From a virus: a stretch of 36,072 nt of DNA. Position numbers and translations under genes: made by a program. Of the stretch, positions 1 to 7,518 are shown piece by piece; positions within the stretch are counted from its first letter, which is position 1, and each line of letters begins with the position of its first letter. The stretch is from positions 1 through 36,072 of IMG/VR virus record IMGVR_UViG_3300037502_003935, one strand, 5' to 3'. Under the pieces are notes generated by a model, which did not search any database, was not told the DNA's origin, and saw only the letters and a program-made list of their open reading frames with translations.

Positions 1-40
1 TTTCAACGCCATGGTTTAACTGAGCCGAACTTCTCATTTC

Positions 41-1087
41 TTATTTCTTGTTAAGATTATAACCCTCTCCTATTAGCTTGAGCTGCATACGAGAGTTAAG
101 TTTTTCTTCAAATCTTTCTTTTGTGGTTTTGACAACAAAACCTTCTCTAAGATGTTTGCCCCCTAACAAAGTTAAGCCTTCGGCATGTTGATACATCTCA
201 GTTTTATTAGTCCATTTTCCTCGATACAATTCAGGAACAATGTCTAATTGTAGATCAGAAGTAATTTTTAAAAAATCATCATAATCTAAGTATCTTCTAG
301 ATTTACTATTGAAGATATCAAAGAATCTAATTCTAGTTTCATTCTTACCCGACACTACTTTAGTATCATATAAAAATCCTTTTTGGAGCCCATAAATTTC
401 TCCAAAAAATACCAAATTAGGATATGATTTTAATTTTTCTTCTAAATTATATCTAATTGCAATATCCCACCAAGAATCACCTCCATCTTTTCTTTTATAA
501 AGGTTTCTTGATTTAACCCACAACTTTTCTCCATCAAAACAATAAGATGAAGATGCCCCATGAATTTTCTCAGTTAAAACAATTTCTTCGTCTGGCAGTA
601 GACAATTTATATATTGTCTTAACCCAGAGATATCATAGTATGGAATACTCCATCCTACTGGAGATTTTTCTGTTTTACCAGGCTGGATTTTAGCGGCTCT
701 TTCTTCTTCCTCTTCTTCAAGTTTCTTTAAAGAAAGAGTTTCTACTAACGAATCTCCAGGAGAAAGATTGCTAGGAACAGATACTAGCATTCCCTGACTA
801 TATATATTTCTAATTTTTTTAGCCCTAATTGTTCTGTATTTTTCAGGGACTGAACCTAAAGAATATTTAGGAGTTCCATCTTGTTTAGGGCACAGAAAAT
901 AAAATTGTTCAGTATCTGGAACTACTGTATCTATAGCAAGATAACCTGACAAATCTCCAACGCGATATTCATCTCGTTTAACTACAACTGGATAGTCTCC
1001 TAATACAGTAACAATATCTAAAGCATCGGCAAAAGGATGAGTTTCTACTTTTTCTATTACTACTACTTGACAATTCCAGTCTGACAT
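41..1087 (-). CDS. RNA ligase, Rnl5/DRB0094-like
   Basis: Probable ATP-dependent RNA ligase that seals nicks or breaks in RNA. The nucleotidyltransferase motifs are all present: motif I TEKIHGAS (residues 172-179, predicted AMP-accepting Lys174), motif III FFGEIYG (227-233), RIRFFDIF (252-259), motif IV EGFVVK (315-320) and motif V LKLIG (336-340). The first ~115 residues, with HPFADALDI and an OB-like pattern, precede the catalytic domain, as in the Deinococcus DraRnl (Rnl5) type rather than T4 Rnl1 or Rnl2. An acidic linker (EEEEEER, 124-130) joins the two parts. The start has a strong AGGAG site seven bases upstream. Phages use such ligases to repair tRNA or RNA cut by host defences; this role here is inferred. 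Confidence 0.9.
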   Translation of the reverse strand: MSDWNCQVVVIEKVETHPFADALDIVTVLGDYPVVVKRDEYRVGDLSGYLAIDTVVPDTEQFYFLCPKQDGTPKYSLGSVPEKYRTIRAKKIRNIYSQGMLVSVPSNLSPGDSLVETLSLKKLEEEEEERAAKIQPGKTEKSPVGWSIPYYDISGLRQYINCLLPDEEIVLTEKIHGASSSYCFDGEKLWVKSRNLYKRKDGGDSWWDIAIRYNLEEKLKSYPNLVFFGEIYGLQKGFLYDTKVVSGKNETRIRFFDIFNSKSRRYLDYDDFLKITSDLQLDIVPELYRGKWTNKTEMYQHAEGLTLLGGKHLREGFVVKTTKERFEEKLNSRMQLKLIGEGYNLNKK

Positions 1088-1095
1088 AATTTCTC

Positions 1096-1302
1096 CTATA
1101 CTTTATAGGCGTAATTTACTATACACCAATCTTCGACGCATTCTTTCTTAGAATACGTATTATCTACATGCTCTTTCCCAAACTTTTCTACCATTTTATT
1201 ATACCAGTAATCAAAATAACTGTCAAGAATTTCTTGCTCAGAAAATGTTCTGATTATTGAATTACCTAATTCATCCATATCTAAAAAAGAATAATAGTTC
1301 AT
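1096..1302 (-). CDS. Hypothetical protein, 68 aa
   Basis: Not recognised. An acidic, aromatic-rich small protein (many Tyr, Phe and Trp) with two Cys near the C-terminus (ECVEDWC). It sits 8 bases upstream of the RNA ligase gene on the same strand, so the two are probably co-transcribed. The ~87 bases upstream (1303-1389) hold no gene that I can see. Confidence 0.6.
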   Translation of the reverse strand: MNYYSFLDMDELGNSIIRTFSEQEILDSYFDYWYNKMVEKFGKEHVDNTYSKKECVEDWCIVNYAYKV

Positions 1303-1389
1303 ATTAACTTTGATTTTTAATTGAAATTAAAACTAAGAAACTAGTAATGGTAATCCAAATTTCAAATTTAAAAAATAAAATCTGCATTA

Positions 1390-1965
1390 TCAGATATCTT
1401 TCATTATTTCGTTTCTAAACTTAGAAAGATTTGATAAGTGAGAATTGTTAATTACTTTATTTTTCTTTAAGGCTACAGGTGCCCAATTTTTATCAATTAT
1501 TTTTTTATTTTGTAATTGAATTATTTTTGCAAATAAATTTGCAGGATCAGAAGATGAACTCCATTCAAATTTATTATTTTTTTGCCGCATGTATTGCCTA
1601 TTTTGCATAGTTGATTTAACTGTATCTAAATCCTGATACATACTAGCAAAAATAAACTCTAAAGCGCAAGTTAATTCCTCTTCTTCTTGAGCCTCTTTTC
1701 TGGCTAAAGGTTTATTAGGATTTAATTGCTCCATAGTTTTATTATAAACAAATGGGCTTTCGTCTGGACCATATCCTAAATAAAAATTAATATACTTCCT
1801 ATATTTCTTAGGAGACATAATATAATGAGCAATCTCATGTAATAGATCGTGCTCTGGCAATCCTTTTGCGTTTACTTGCGTTCCATCCCAATTAAAATAA
1901 TCTTTAGGAGATCTATCATAATTAATTGGCACTCCATAAACTTTAGCAATTACTTTGTGGTCCAT
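1390..1965 (-). CDS. HExxH putative metallopeptidase
   Basis: Predicted zinc-dependent peptidase-like protein. It carries LLHEIAHYI, an HExxH motif preceded and followed by hydrophobic residues, near residues 42-50, with a Glu-rich helix (EAQEEEELTCALEF) that could supply the third zinc ligand. The domain is short (about 190 aa), as in many phage zincins. I chose the ATG at 1965, which overlaps the upstream stop as TGATG and has AGGA five bases before it, over an in-frame GTG three bases upstream. The substrate is unknown. Confidence 0.65.
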   Translation of the reverse strand: MDHKVIAKVYGVPINYDRSPKDYFNWDGTQVNAKGLPEHDLLHEIAHYIMSPKKYRKYINFYLGYGPDESPFVYNKTMEQLNPNKPLARKEAQEEEELTCALEFIFASMYQDLDTVKSTMQNRQYMRQKNNKFEWSSSSDPANLFAKIIQLQNKKIIDKNWAPVALKKNKVINNSHLSNLSKFRNEIMKDI

Positions 1966-2228
1966 CACAGTCCTAATACCTCCATGCCGTACTCAGTAAT
2001 AGAAAATCTGTTGTCAGATAGAATCTGACCAGACTTTACTTGTTGTCGCATTAGAATTAAATGCTTACAGGTTTTACCTCCACGATAAGAAAAAGATGGA
2101 CAATTACAAGTCCATCTTACTCCATTCCCATTTTCTTTTTTAGATTTCCCTACTCTAGAAATTCTGTAAGGAATATCTTTATTATCGTTTGTAAAACTCC
2201 ATACCAAAGTAACTGTTTCTTTATCCAT
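1965..2228 (-). CDS. SWIM-type zinc-finger protein
   Basis: Small protein with WTCNCPSFSYRGGKTCKHL around residues 39-57: the CxC...CxH ligand pattern of SWIM zinc fingers, which bind DNA or proteins. Nearly the whole protein is this finger, so it is likely an adaptor rather than an enzyme. The ATG start at 2228 is preferred over an in-frame TTG because of AAGG upstream. Its stop overlaps the start of the metallopeptidase-like gene by one base, which suggests translational coupling. Confidence 0.7.
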   Translation of the reverse strand: MDKETVTLVWSFTNDNKDIPYRISRVGKSKKENGNGVRWTCNCPSFSYRGGKTCKHLILMRQQVKSGQILSDNRFSITEYGMEVLGL

Positions 2229-2237
2229 CAAAATGCC

Positions 2238-2603
2238 TTATAGAAAAATTAAATAATTTTTTAATTTATTAATTGTTTTTTTCCAATTTTTTAAATCTGG
2301 ATCGATATAAGGAAGCACTTGATACTGAGAAGGTAAGTGATATTTTTTGTGATATAAATCGCTACACCCAGTATAAACAATAATTTTTTCTAAATCAAAA
2401 TCCCATTTAAAAGTTAAATTTTTTCTTTCACTAAGAATAATTGATTTAATTTCTTCTCCATAAGAGAAGTGTGGATGATCTTTCCATGAAAAAGAAATTT
2501 TATGATCTATTCTAGATAGACATACTTTTCTTTCTACAGAATGCAGATCAACATATTGCATGACGCCATTGCATATAGGGCAAGAAGTAGGTATTTTTAA
2601 CAT
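2238..2603 (-). CDS. Zinc-ribbon-like protein, paralogue of 2743-3081
   Basis: Function not recognised. The N-terminus MLKIPTSCPIC carries a CxxC knuckle at residues 8-11, followed by a mixed basic and aromatic body. The protein at 2743-3081 has the same plan (CPVC at 8-11, similar length, FDL...K near the C-terminus), so the two look like diverged paralogues on either side of tRNA-Tyr. Confidence 0.6.
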   Translation of the reverse strand: MLKIPTSCPICNGVMQYVDLHSVERKVCLSRIDHKISFSWKDHPHFSYGEEIKSIILSERKNLTFKWDFDLEKIIVYTGCSDLYHKKYHLPSQYQVLPYIDPDLKNWKKTINKLKNYLIFL

Positions 2604-2653
2604 TTATAATACAATTATTTTAATAAAAAAAATGTGATTATTAATTTTAATAT

Positions 2654-2740
2654 TGGTGGGAAGTGATGGATTCGAACCACCGTAGCCTTTACGGCAACGC
2701 GTTTACAGCGCGTCCCCTTTAACCACTCGGGTAACTTCCC
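2654..2740 (-). tRNA. tRNA-Tyr (anticodon GTA)
   Basis: Read on the minus strand, a 7-bp acceptor GGGAAGT pairs with ACTTCCC, the anticodon loop is CTGTAAA (GTA) on a 5-bp ACGCG/CGCGT stem, and there is a long variable arm and a TTCGAAT T-loop. The discriminator is A and a CCA tail is encoded (2654-2656). All parts of a type II tRNA-Tyr are present and intact. Confidence 0.95.
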
Positions 2741-2742
2741 AA

Positions 2743-3081
2743 TTAAAGTAATATTTTTGCCGTATTATGTTTCTCTATAATAGAGAGAAATTGATATTTC
2801 AAATCAAATAAATTTGGCTCAAAATAATTTAAACTTACTCTTTGAACAATATTTTTATCTATTAAAAATAATAGGGTTAATGACTGTTCATTAACTACAT
2901 GCCAGCTAATGCCGCATTTATTTATGATGGCATAAATATTTTGTATTTGATCTTGCTTATTAGCTTCTAAATAAAAGACATGTCCTTCATTATTAGAACA
3001 GATATATTTATACTTTTCCAAGTAAAATACTCTGGTAAGATGTGTGTCACACACAGGACAGCTTTTAATTAAGCTTAACAT
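2743..3081 (-). CDS. Zinc-ribbon-like protein, paralogue of 2238-2603
   Basis: Function not recognised. N-terminal CPVC (residues 8-11) and a later Cys-containing turn (YICSNNEGH) suggest a small zinc-binding head on a ~90-residue body. It resembles the protein at 2238-2603. It ends only 2 bases before the 5' end of tRNA-Tyr, so the tRNA is probably processed from the same transcript. A 32-base palindrome lies just upstream of the start. Confidence 0.6.
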   Translation of the reverse strand: MLSLIKSCPVCDTHLTRVFYLEKYKYICSNNEGHVFYLEANKQDQIQNIYAIINKCGISWHVVNEQSLTLLFLIDKNIVQRVSLNYFEPNLFDLKYQFLSIIEKHNTAKILL

Positions 3082-3097
3082 ATTATTTTTTATCTTT

Positions 3098-3129
3098 CAT
3101 ATTACCCTATAATATTATAGGGTAATATG
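3098..3129. repeat. 32-base perfect palindrome
   Basis: The 16-base half CATATTACCCTATAAT is followed directly by its exact reverse complement, centred between 3113 and 3114. It lies between the stop of the 44-aa gene (3150) and the start at 3081. There is no T-tract on either side, so it is not a standard intrinsic terminator. A dimeric-protein operator, a hairpin or a divergent promoter core are the options. Confidence 0.85.
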
Positions 3130-3149
3130 AAGTGGGTATGAGATATTAT

Positions 3150-3284
3150 TCAATAATAGTTTTGATTCCGCAATCTAATATTACGCTCTTCCTTTAGGAA
3201 GGAAATTTCTTCTTCTAATTTTTTAATTTTCTTTTCTAGCTCTTCTATTTTAGCTAGATATACATTTTCTTGTTCTTGAGACAT
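3150..3284 (-). CDS. Small coiled-coil protein, 44 aa
   Basis: A short reading frame of Glu, Lys and Leu/Ile with clear heptad spacing (IEELEKKIKKLEEEISFLKE, residues 13-32), predicted to form a single alpha-helical coiled coil. Its ATG directly follows the TAA stop of the winged-helix-like gene (TAAATG), so it is likely translationally coupled to it. It may act as an oligomerisation partner of that regulator; this is inference. Confidence 0.6.
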   Translation of the reverse strand: MSQEQENVYLAKIEELEKKIKKLEEEISFLKEERNIRLRNQNYY

Positions 3285-3482
3285 TTAATTTACCATCTTA
3301 TTATCAGAAGATAAATGCTGACCCACAGCATATCCAATATCTGTTAATTGATAATAAACTTCTCCATCTTTAATAAAAGATGTAACTAAACCCTTGTTAA
3401 TCATTTCTGCCATCGCAACTTCAAATTCAATTGAGTTGAGATTCAGATCTCGCTTAGTAAAAGGGCTCTTAGGATTAGACAT
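3285..3482 (-). CDS. Small winged-helix-like protein
   Basis: 65 residues. Residues ~18-55 (IEFEVAMAEMINKGLV, then DGEVYYQLTDIGYAVG) match the helix-turn-wing pattern common in small winged-helix regulators: an E.A...M...GL turn, then a DG.VYYQLT.IG wing. It is a candidate DNA-binding transcription factor. Copy 1 of the dispersed hairpin element lies ~50 bases upstream of its start. Confidence 0.5.
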   Translation of the reverse strand: MSNPKSPFTKRDLNLNSIEFEVAMAEMINKGLVTSFIKDGEVYYQLTDIGYAVGQHLSSDNKMVN

Positions 3483-3513
3483 GATATTAACTTTCTTAGT
3501 TAGAGAACTGTTC

Positions 3514-3553
3514 GCTCACCTTAGCCACCGCCTACCAGCAGATGGGAGAGGCT
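3514..3553 (-). repeat. Dispersed hairpin element, copy 1
   Basis: Holds the invariant core TACCAGCAGATGGGA at 3533-3547. The flanks AGCC (3523-3526) and GGCT (3550-3553) can pair across an internal loop. The accessory block (CTCACCTTA) precedes the core on the plus strand. It lies between the stop at 3566 and the minus-strand start at 3482. Confidence 0.8.
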
Positions 3554-3565
3554 ACCCTAATTGCA

Positions 3566-3997
3566 TTATGGTTTACAGGCGTAACATGTGTGCATTCCAT
3601 CTTTTCCATCTGATGATGCATAGCTGTTATAACTATTACACTTACGGCAAGTAGCTCCTGTTGTAGAAGCGGGAAAGTTAAATGATAGTTGATTTGTTCC
3701 AGACAATGTAGGGATATTCGCCTTAGCAGTCGTAGTTTCAATTATATTGAATTTTATTGTATTAGAAAAATTTATTTCTAAAATTGCTTTCCTATATTCT
3801 TTGTTAAGAATTAAGTTTCTAATATTGTTAGAAACAATGGTATCTAAATTAGAAAAATCTATTTCTTTACAGAAAAGATAGCAAGCTTGCTGATAAGCAG
3901 ATTCTTCGCTATTGTATAGCGGAATAGGGTCTGACTCATGTCTCCAAATAGAATAACCCTCATCTTTATAAGCTATTTTAACTAAATATTTATTCAT
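3566..3997 (-). CDS. Protein with C-terminal zinc ribbon
   Basis: About 143 aa, function not recognised. The C-terminus holds CRKC...HTCYAC, a four-Cys zinc ribbon; the N-terminal ~110 residues are a mixed domain beginning MNKYLVKIAYKDEGYSIW. An in-frame ATG lies 15 bases further upstream, but the site GAGGAAAT sits just before the ATG at 3997, so that start is preferred. Confidence 0.6.
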   Translation of the reverse strand: MNKYLVKIAYKDEGYSIWRHESDPIPLYNSEESAYQQACYLFCKEIDFSNLDTIVSNNIRNLILNKEYRKAILEINFSNTIKFNIIETTTAKANIPTLSGTNQLSFNFPASTTGATCRKCNSYNSYASSDGKDGMHTCYACKP

Positions 3998-4157
3998 TAT
4001 TTCCTCTTCCATAATTAAAGATTATTAAAATATAATATATGTGAAATATAATAAAAAACCAAAATAAGTATTTTATACTACCAGTAGTAGTGGCAACGAC
4101 AGCAAAACAAACAGATAAGTTCATAACTAATGCAGGAAGCACGTTTTCTTTATTCAT
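3990..4157 (-). CDS. Small membrane protein, 55 aa
   Basis: Mostly hydrophobic with two likely membrane segments (VLPALVMNLSVCFAVVA and YLFWFFIIFHIYYILIIF), ending in a short polar tail. The start MNKEN at 4157 overlaps the stop of the 37-aa gene by one base (TGATG) and has GGAAAG upstream; a longer start at 4172 would lie inside that gene. Its end overlaps the next start. Function unknown. Confidence 0.55.
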   Translation of the reverse strand: MNKENVLPALVMNLSVCFAVVATTTGSIKYLFWFFIIFHIYYILIIFNYGRGNNE

Positions 4158-4270
4158 CAAAAAACTTTCCATTTATTATCTTGGTAAAAAGAGTATCCGT
4201 CACAATGACGATAAACAGCATCAATAGAATGCTCTTCTTTTAAAGATCTAATAAATAATCTTGTTGCCAT
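4157..4270 (-). CDS. Short protein, possible truncated ATR/DGY phage family, 37 aa
   Basis: Begins MATRLFIRSLKEE and holds AVYRHCDGY. This resembles the N-terminal half of a small phage family that begins ATRxxIG and carries YxHxDGY. Here the protein ends 10 residues after the motif. It has an excellent AGGAAAG site five bases before the ATG and couples to the next gene by TGATG, so it looks expressed rather than decayed. The family match is from memory of the pattern only. Confidence 0.55.
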   Translation of the reverse strand: MATRLFIRSLKEEHSIDAVYRHCDGYSFYQDNKWKVF

Positions 4271-4291
4271 ATAACTTTCCTTTATAGCTAG

Positions 4292-4363
4292 AGCAGGCGA
4301 CAAGACTCGAACTTGCAACAACGAGAATGGAAATCTCGGATTCTACCATTGAACTACGCCTGC
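4292..4363 (-). tRNA. tRNA-Gly (anticodon TCC)
   Basis: On the minus strand the acceptor GCAGGCG pairs with CGCCTGC, the anticodon loop TTTCCAT (TCC) closes on a CGAGA/TCTCG stem, and a T-loop TTCGAGT is present. The discriminator is T, and CCA is not encoded. It reads GGA codons, which are common in this AT-rich genome. Confidence 0.94.
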
Positions 4364-4413
4364 GAACTAAAAATTAATATAACGCAAATATGTAATAATC
4401 ACGTATCTATAAT

Positions 4414-4878
4414 ATGAAAAAAAGCATTGCTACTAGAATAACTTATTTAAAAAATATAACTGCCGAAGTTACTAGCGAAGAAGCTAAATATGACTTTGAC
4501 AGGTGGTTTGATTCATTAGACCCAACTGATGGAAAAAATCCAGGAAAAATACCTGAAGTTACATCTACAAATAATCGTTTTCAACCTTTTGCTAAAAGAC
4601 CTGCAGGAAGTCCAGTTCCTATTTGTTTAGTAGCTTCTACTAAGGCTACACCTAGTAAAAATTACTTATTTAGCGAAAATGCTTTCGTTTTTTACTTTGG
4701 AGATATTCCAGGATATCCAATGAGCAGGGCTGAGTGCATGGCGGAAGCTAAAAGGCTTCTAAAAAAATACACATATTTTAATGAGACAGATTATTATCTA
4801 GAATTAGTGAGTTATGAAAATGTTGATAAACAAATCAACAGAAATTACACAATGTGTATTGCTGTATTTGCACACTAA
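4414..4878 (+). CDS. Plus-strand hypothetical protein, 154 aa
   Basis: Not recognised. One of few plus-strand genes, set alone among minus-strand genes. It begins MKKSIATRITYLKNI and has a polar, Pro-rich middle. No Shine-Dalgarno site is visible; instead TCTATAAT runs directly into the ATG, so the message may be leaderless or have a very short leader. Its end overlaps the convergent gene at 4875 by four bases. A late or virion role is possible but unproven. Confidence 0.65.
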   Translation: MKKSIATRITYLKNITAEVTSEEAKYDFDRWFDSLDPTDGKNPGKIPEVTSTNNRFQPFAKRPAGSPVPICLVASTKATPSKNYLFSENAFVFYFGDIPGYPMSRAECMAEAKRLLKKYTYFNETDYYLELVSYENVDKQINRNYTMCIAVFAH

Positions 4879-5102
4879 TCATCTATAGTATAATTTATAC
4901 TAATTAGATGTTTGTTCTCAAGCCAAATATAAATAGTTTTAACTAGATCTGGATTTTTTTCTAACAAATTAAGAAGGCTGGTTACTGAGGCTCCGTTTCT
5001 TAACGTAAGCTTTTGAAACCAGCCTTTATATCCTAATTCTTCTGAAAGTTGACATAGATCTTCTACAGCAGCTGCGCCTTTGATATGTAACTTTTTATTC
5101 AT
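4875..5102 (-). CDS. Hypothetical protein, 75 aa
   Basis: Not recognised. Contains a Leu-rich helical stretch (VTSLLNLLEKNPDLVKTIYI) and ends NYTIDD. Overlaps the gene upstream by an ATGA junction (5099-5102), so the two are likely translated together, and overlaps the convergent plus-strand gene at its end. Confidence 0.55.
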   Translation of the reverse strand: MNKKLHIKGAAAVEDLCQLSEELGYKGWFQKLTLRNGASVTSLLNLLEKNPDLVKTIYIWLENKHLISINYTIDD

Positions 5103-5344
5103 AAAACTTTTAAGTATTTTAAATATTTAATTAAAGTTTCTTGAGCTAGCTGCTCATTTATTGGTTCTGTCCCAGAATAAATTTTCTCTAATTCCCACAC
5201 TTTAGGATATTTGTGATACACACCTAAAGTGTCAAAATATGGATCATGTACTACTAAATAGTCAGTACCATTGTAATTAGATTCTAATAAAATTATGTAT
5301 CCTACATCTAGAACATCAGATTTATTATTAAAATATCTTTCCAT
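5099..5344 (-). CDS. Hypothetical protein, 81 aa
   Basis: Not recognised. Acidic and Tyr-rich, with LDVGYIILLESNYNGTDYLV as a probable beta-rich core. It starts 17 bases from the divergent plus-strand gene at 5362, so a compact divergent promoter must lie in or near that gap. Translationally coupled to the 75-aa gene downstream. Confidence 0.55.
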   Translation of the reverse strand: MERYFNNKSDVLDVGYIILLESNYNGTDYLVVHDPYFDTLGVYHKYPKVWELEKIYSGTEPINEQLAQETLIKYLKYLKVL

Positions 5345-5361
5345 AAAGATACATTATATGT

Positions 5362-5940
5362 ATGAAATACAATAAGTTAATTAAAAAAGCAAATTATTAT
5401 TATTTAATAACTATTAGCAATTATAGACAAGATGCAAGAAAAGCTCCTTCATATTATGAAGATGTTTCTGTATACGACCCTCAATTAAAGGAAGAGTCTG
5501 AATACTCATATAGTAGAGGGTTACAGCCTCAAGATGTGATTAAAATAACAAATATTGAATGGTTAGGAGATACAGAATTTTATGTATCTTTTGATTATAA
5601 AGATCCGGAATATGCAGATTTCTCTAAAGAGAGAATAAAAGTAAAATGCGAATCAGCATATGTAAAAAGTATTGATCCAGCTGACAATAAAGATACATCA
5701 GTTGCCAAAGCAAACATTGCTAATATTATAGCTAATTCTATTTTAGCTAAAGCTGCTTCTATTAGCAATGAAGATCTTTCAAATGAAGATCTTTGGTATC
5801 TAGATTGGATAGTTATTCCTAATCCTAAGAAAGATATTGATGCATACAATAAAACATTAATAGCTTATCAAAGCTATATATTAGCTGAGTATAGCGATGC
5901 TATAGATAGCTTAATATATAAATCATATTCTTTAAATTAA
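5362..5940 (+). CDS. Plus-strand hypothetical protein, 192 aa
   Basis: Not recognised. Begins MKYNKLIKKANYYYLITI and is rich in Tyr, Asp and Ser, with an Ala-rich helix (VAKANIANIIANSILAKAA) in the middle. As in the other plus-strand genes, an AT-rich box (ACATTATATGT) abuts the ATG and no clear ribosome-binding site is seen. It overlaps the convergent minus-strand gene by nine bases. Confidence 0.65.
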   Translation: MKYNKLIKKANYYYLITISNYRQDARKAPSYYEDVSVYDPQLKEESEYSYSRGLQPQDVIKITNIEWLGDTEFYVSFDYKDPEYADFSKERIKVKCESAYVKSIDPADNKDTSVAKANIANIIANSILAKAASISNEDLSNEDLWYLDWIVIPNPKKDIDAYNKTLIAYQSYILAEYSDAIDSLIYKSYSLN

Positions 5941-6384
5941 AGAAATTGTTAATGCTTTAAACTTCTTTGATAAAGAAGTAAGAAATTTTCCATCTACATC
6001 TAGAGAAACATAATCGTCTCCCTGCATTCCTTGCTCAGTATAATCTAAGTCGCTGGGTTTAAAATTTAAACCGTAATTTTTAAAAGCTACTCTCAGCTCT
6101 CGAACAAAAAGACGATCTGTATAAATCAGACCATATTTATTATAATTCCAAGATTTAGTAGAAAAATAAACTCTGAGTTCTCCACGAGCTTTTTCATCTT
6201 GACAGATGAAATCTGAAAATTCTTCATGGTAAAAAACAAGTTCTGCTTTAGTGAGCAATACTTTTCTTTTTTCCTTTGACCAAAATCCTTTACCATCAGT
6301 ATGGCATACTGCTTTGAATTTTGGTAAAGTGATAGTATATTTTTTAAAATTGGGATTAGATATTACGGCTAGTAATTTGCTCAT
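5932..6384 (-). CDS. Hypothetical protein, 150 aa
   Basis: Not recognised. A basic protein with alternating aromatic and charged segments (GFWSKEKRKVLLTKAELVFY; YVSLDVDGKFL) that suggests an alpha/beta fold. An intrinsic terminator sits just upstream, so this gene needs its own promoter or reads through it. The start has no strong ribosome-binding site. Confidence 0.55.
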   Translation of the reverse strand: MSKLLAVISNPNFKKYTITLPKFKAVCHTDGKGFWSKEKRKVLLTKAELVFYHEEFSDFICQDEKARGELRVYFSTKSWNYNKYGLIYTDRLFVRELRVAFKNYGLNFKPSDLDYTEQGMQGDDYVSLDVDGKFLTSLSKKFKALTISLI

Positions 6385-6406
6385 ATATAATTATATTAAC
6401 AATTAC

Positions 6407-6444
6407 AAAAAAAGCTTGGAGGATATTGCTATCCTCCAGGCTTT
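6407..6444 (-). terminator. Intrinsic terminator
   Basis: On the minus strand a ~15-bp stem (AAAGCCTGGAGGATA paired with TATCCTCCAAGCTTT, one G-U pair) closes a GCAA loop and runs into seven T residues. It lies just after the stop at 6457, so it ends transcription of the 6457-7518 gene group. Confidence 0.88.
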
Positions 6445-6456
6445 TAAAGTTACATT

Positions 6457-6711
6457 TCACATATGACGAAGATGCTCTGCTCGTTGAGCTTCTGTCATTT
6501 CATTCCATTCTTTCAGACCTTGAGCAGTAGCGTTAACTTCTTTAACGATTTCCCAACCATGACCTACTTGAACTTCCTCTACTTGACCGATTTCTTCATT
6601 ATACACTCTAGCAGTATAAAAACGATCACGAGTTTTGATTACAATTTTGTGAACTTTTTCTCCAGGTTCACTCAGCTTTCCACTAACTTGACAAACAAAC
6701 ATATCACTCAT
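6457..6711 (-). CDS. Hypothetical protein, 84 aa
   Basis: Not recognised. Residues 1-50 look beta-rich (VHKIVIKTRDRFYTARVY); the C-terminus is a charged helix (WNEMTEAQRAEHLRHM). It overlaps the preceding gene by eight bases and is followed by an intrinsic terminator, making it the last gene of its unit. Confidence 0.6.
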   Translation of the reverse strand: MSDMFVCQVSGKLSEPGEKVHKIVIKTRDRFYTARVYNEEIGQVEEVQVGHGWEIVKEVNATAQGLKEWNEMTEAQRAEHLRHM

Positions 6712-6946
6712 CCTCCTCGTCTCGACGACGACGTTGTTTAGGTGTTGGTTCTGCGCCAGGAGCGTAAAAGAATTTTTCTAGACTAGCCCCATGAACAGAA
6801 TATGTATCATCACCGAACTCTACTACGAAATACTCATCTGTATTTTTTACACGAGCAATCACTTCTCCAACTTTACTAAAAAGTTGTGAGCGACCTACAT
6901 GCTTTACTCTATCACCAGGCATAAACAAATATTTTGAACTAAACAT
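6704..6946 (-). CDS. SH3/KOW-like small protein with basic-acidic tail
   Basis: The segment MPGDRVKHVG...GEVIARV...YFVVEFGDDTYSVHG resembles a small SH3-like or KOW barrel, as found in nucleic-acid-associated proteins. The tail RRRRDEEDE is strongly charged. A strong AGGAG site lies seven bases upstream, in the same AGGAGAAATTATG leader as the RNA ligase gene. The fold assignment is from pattern only. Confidence 0.55.
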   Translation of the reverse strand: MFSSKYLFMPGDRVKHVGRSQLFSKVGEVIARVKNTDEYFVVEFGDDTYSVHGASLEKFFYAPGAEPTPKQRRRRDEEDE

Positions 6947-6954
6947 AATTTCTC

Positions 6955-7269
6955 CTATTTAAACACTGCCAGTTTTTGTAATTTTACTTTTTTATGTGAT
7001 AATCCTGTAAGCAACCATTCACTACCCACCTCTATCCTACGTGTAGAGTGAATATAAATTGGTTTGCCCCAAGCTCGTTTATAAGCATTAACATGACGAA
7101 TAACATCTCCAGATTTATTTTGATAATGCCATCCTTTTCCTTTTAAGGCTGGCGGATTGCTTCCAACTACTACTTTAATTGGACAAGTAGATCTTTTTGC
7201 ACCAGCAACCTCTCTAATCCATTTTCTTAGTAATTTGGAAACATCAGTATTAACACTTACTTTTTTCAT
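6955..7269 (-). CDS. Hypothetical basic protein, 104 aa
   Basis: Not recognised. Very basic (Lys/Arg-rich at both ends: VSKLLRKWIREVAGAKRS; LSHKKVKLQKLAVFK), with a Trp-Tyr core (GKGWHYQNKSGD). Such charge fits a nucleic-acid-binding protein, but no named domain is visible. It belongs to the unit ending at the terminator at 6407. Confidence 0.55.
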   Translation of the reverse strand: MKKVSVNTDVSKLLRKWIREVAGAKRSTCPIKVVVGSNPPALKGKGWHYQNKSGDVIRHVNAYKRAWGKPIYIHSTRRIEVGSEWLLTGLSHKKVKLQKLAVFK

Positions 7270-7278
7270 GACTTACAA

Positions 7279-7518
7279 TCAGCCTTTGCCGCGAGAATTC
7301 TTAGTAGCTTGTGCAGATGCGCGAGCAATATTTAGATTCTTTTCTGTTCGCTCTTGATTATGAAGACCCTTTTTCATTTCAAACCAAGTAGAAGCTACTG
7401 TATCTCCAGCAGCCACCAGCTTCCTAGCAAACTGCTTTAGTGAAAGTCCACGACCTTCTTTGTGCCATCGTGCTTTAAGTTGCTGCCCTGCTGTCGCTGT
7501 ACCTACTGTGTTACTCAT
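7279..7518 (-). CDS. Hypothetical basic protein, 79 aa
   Basis: Not recognised. Basic and helix-rich; the middle (LSLKQFARKLVAAGDTVASTWF) could be a helix-turn-helix, and the C-terminus is Ala-, Lys- and Asn-rich. First gene of the 7518-6457 unit, with AAGGAG upstream. The ~140 bases before it (7519-7660) hold no gene, only AT-rich sequence and a small GCGC hairpin. Confidence 0.5.
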   Translation of the reverse strand: MSNTVGTATAGQQLKARWHKEGRGLSLKQFARKLVAAGDTVASTWFEMKKGLHNQERTEKNLNIARASAQATKNSRGKG

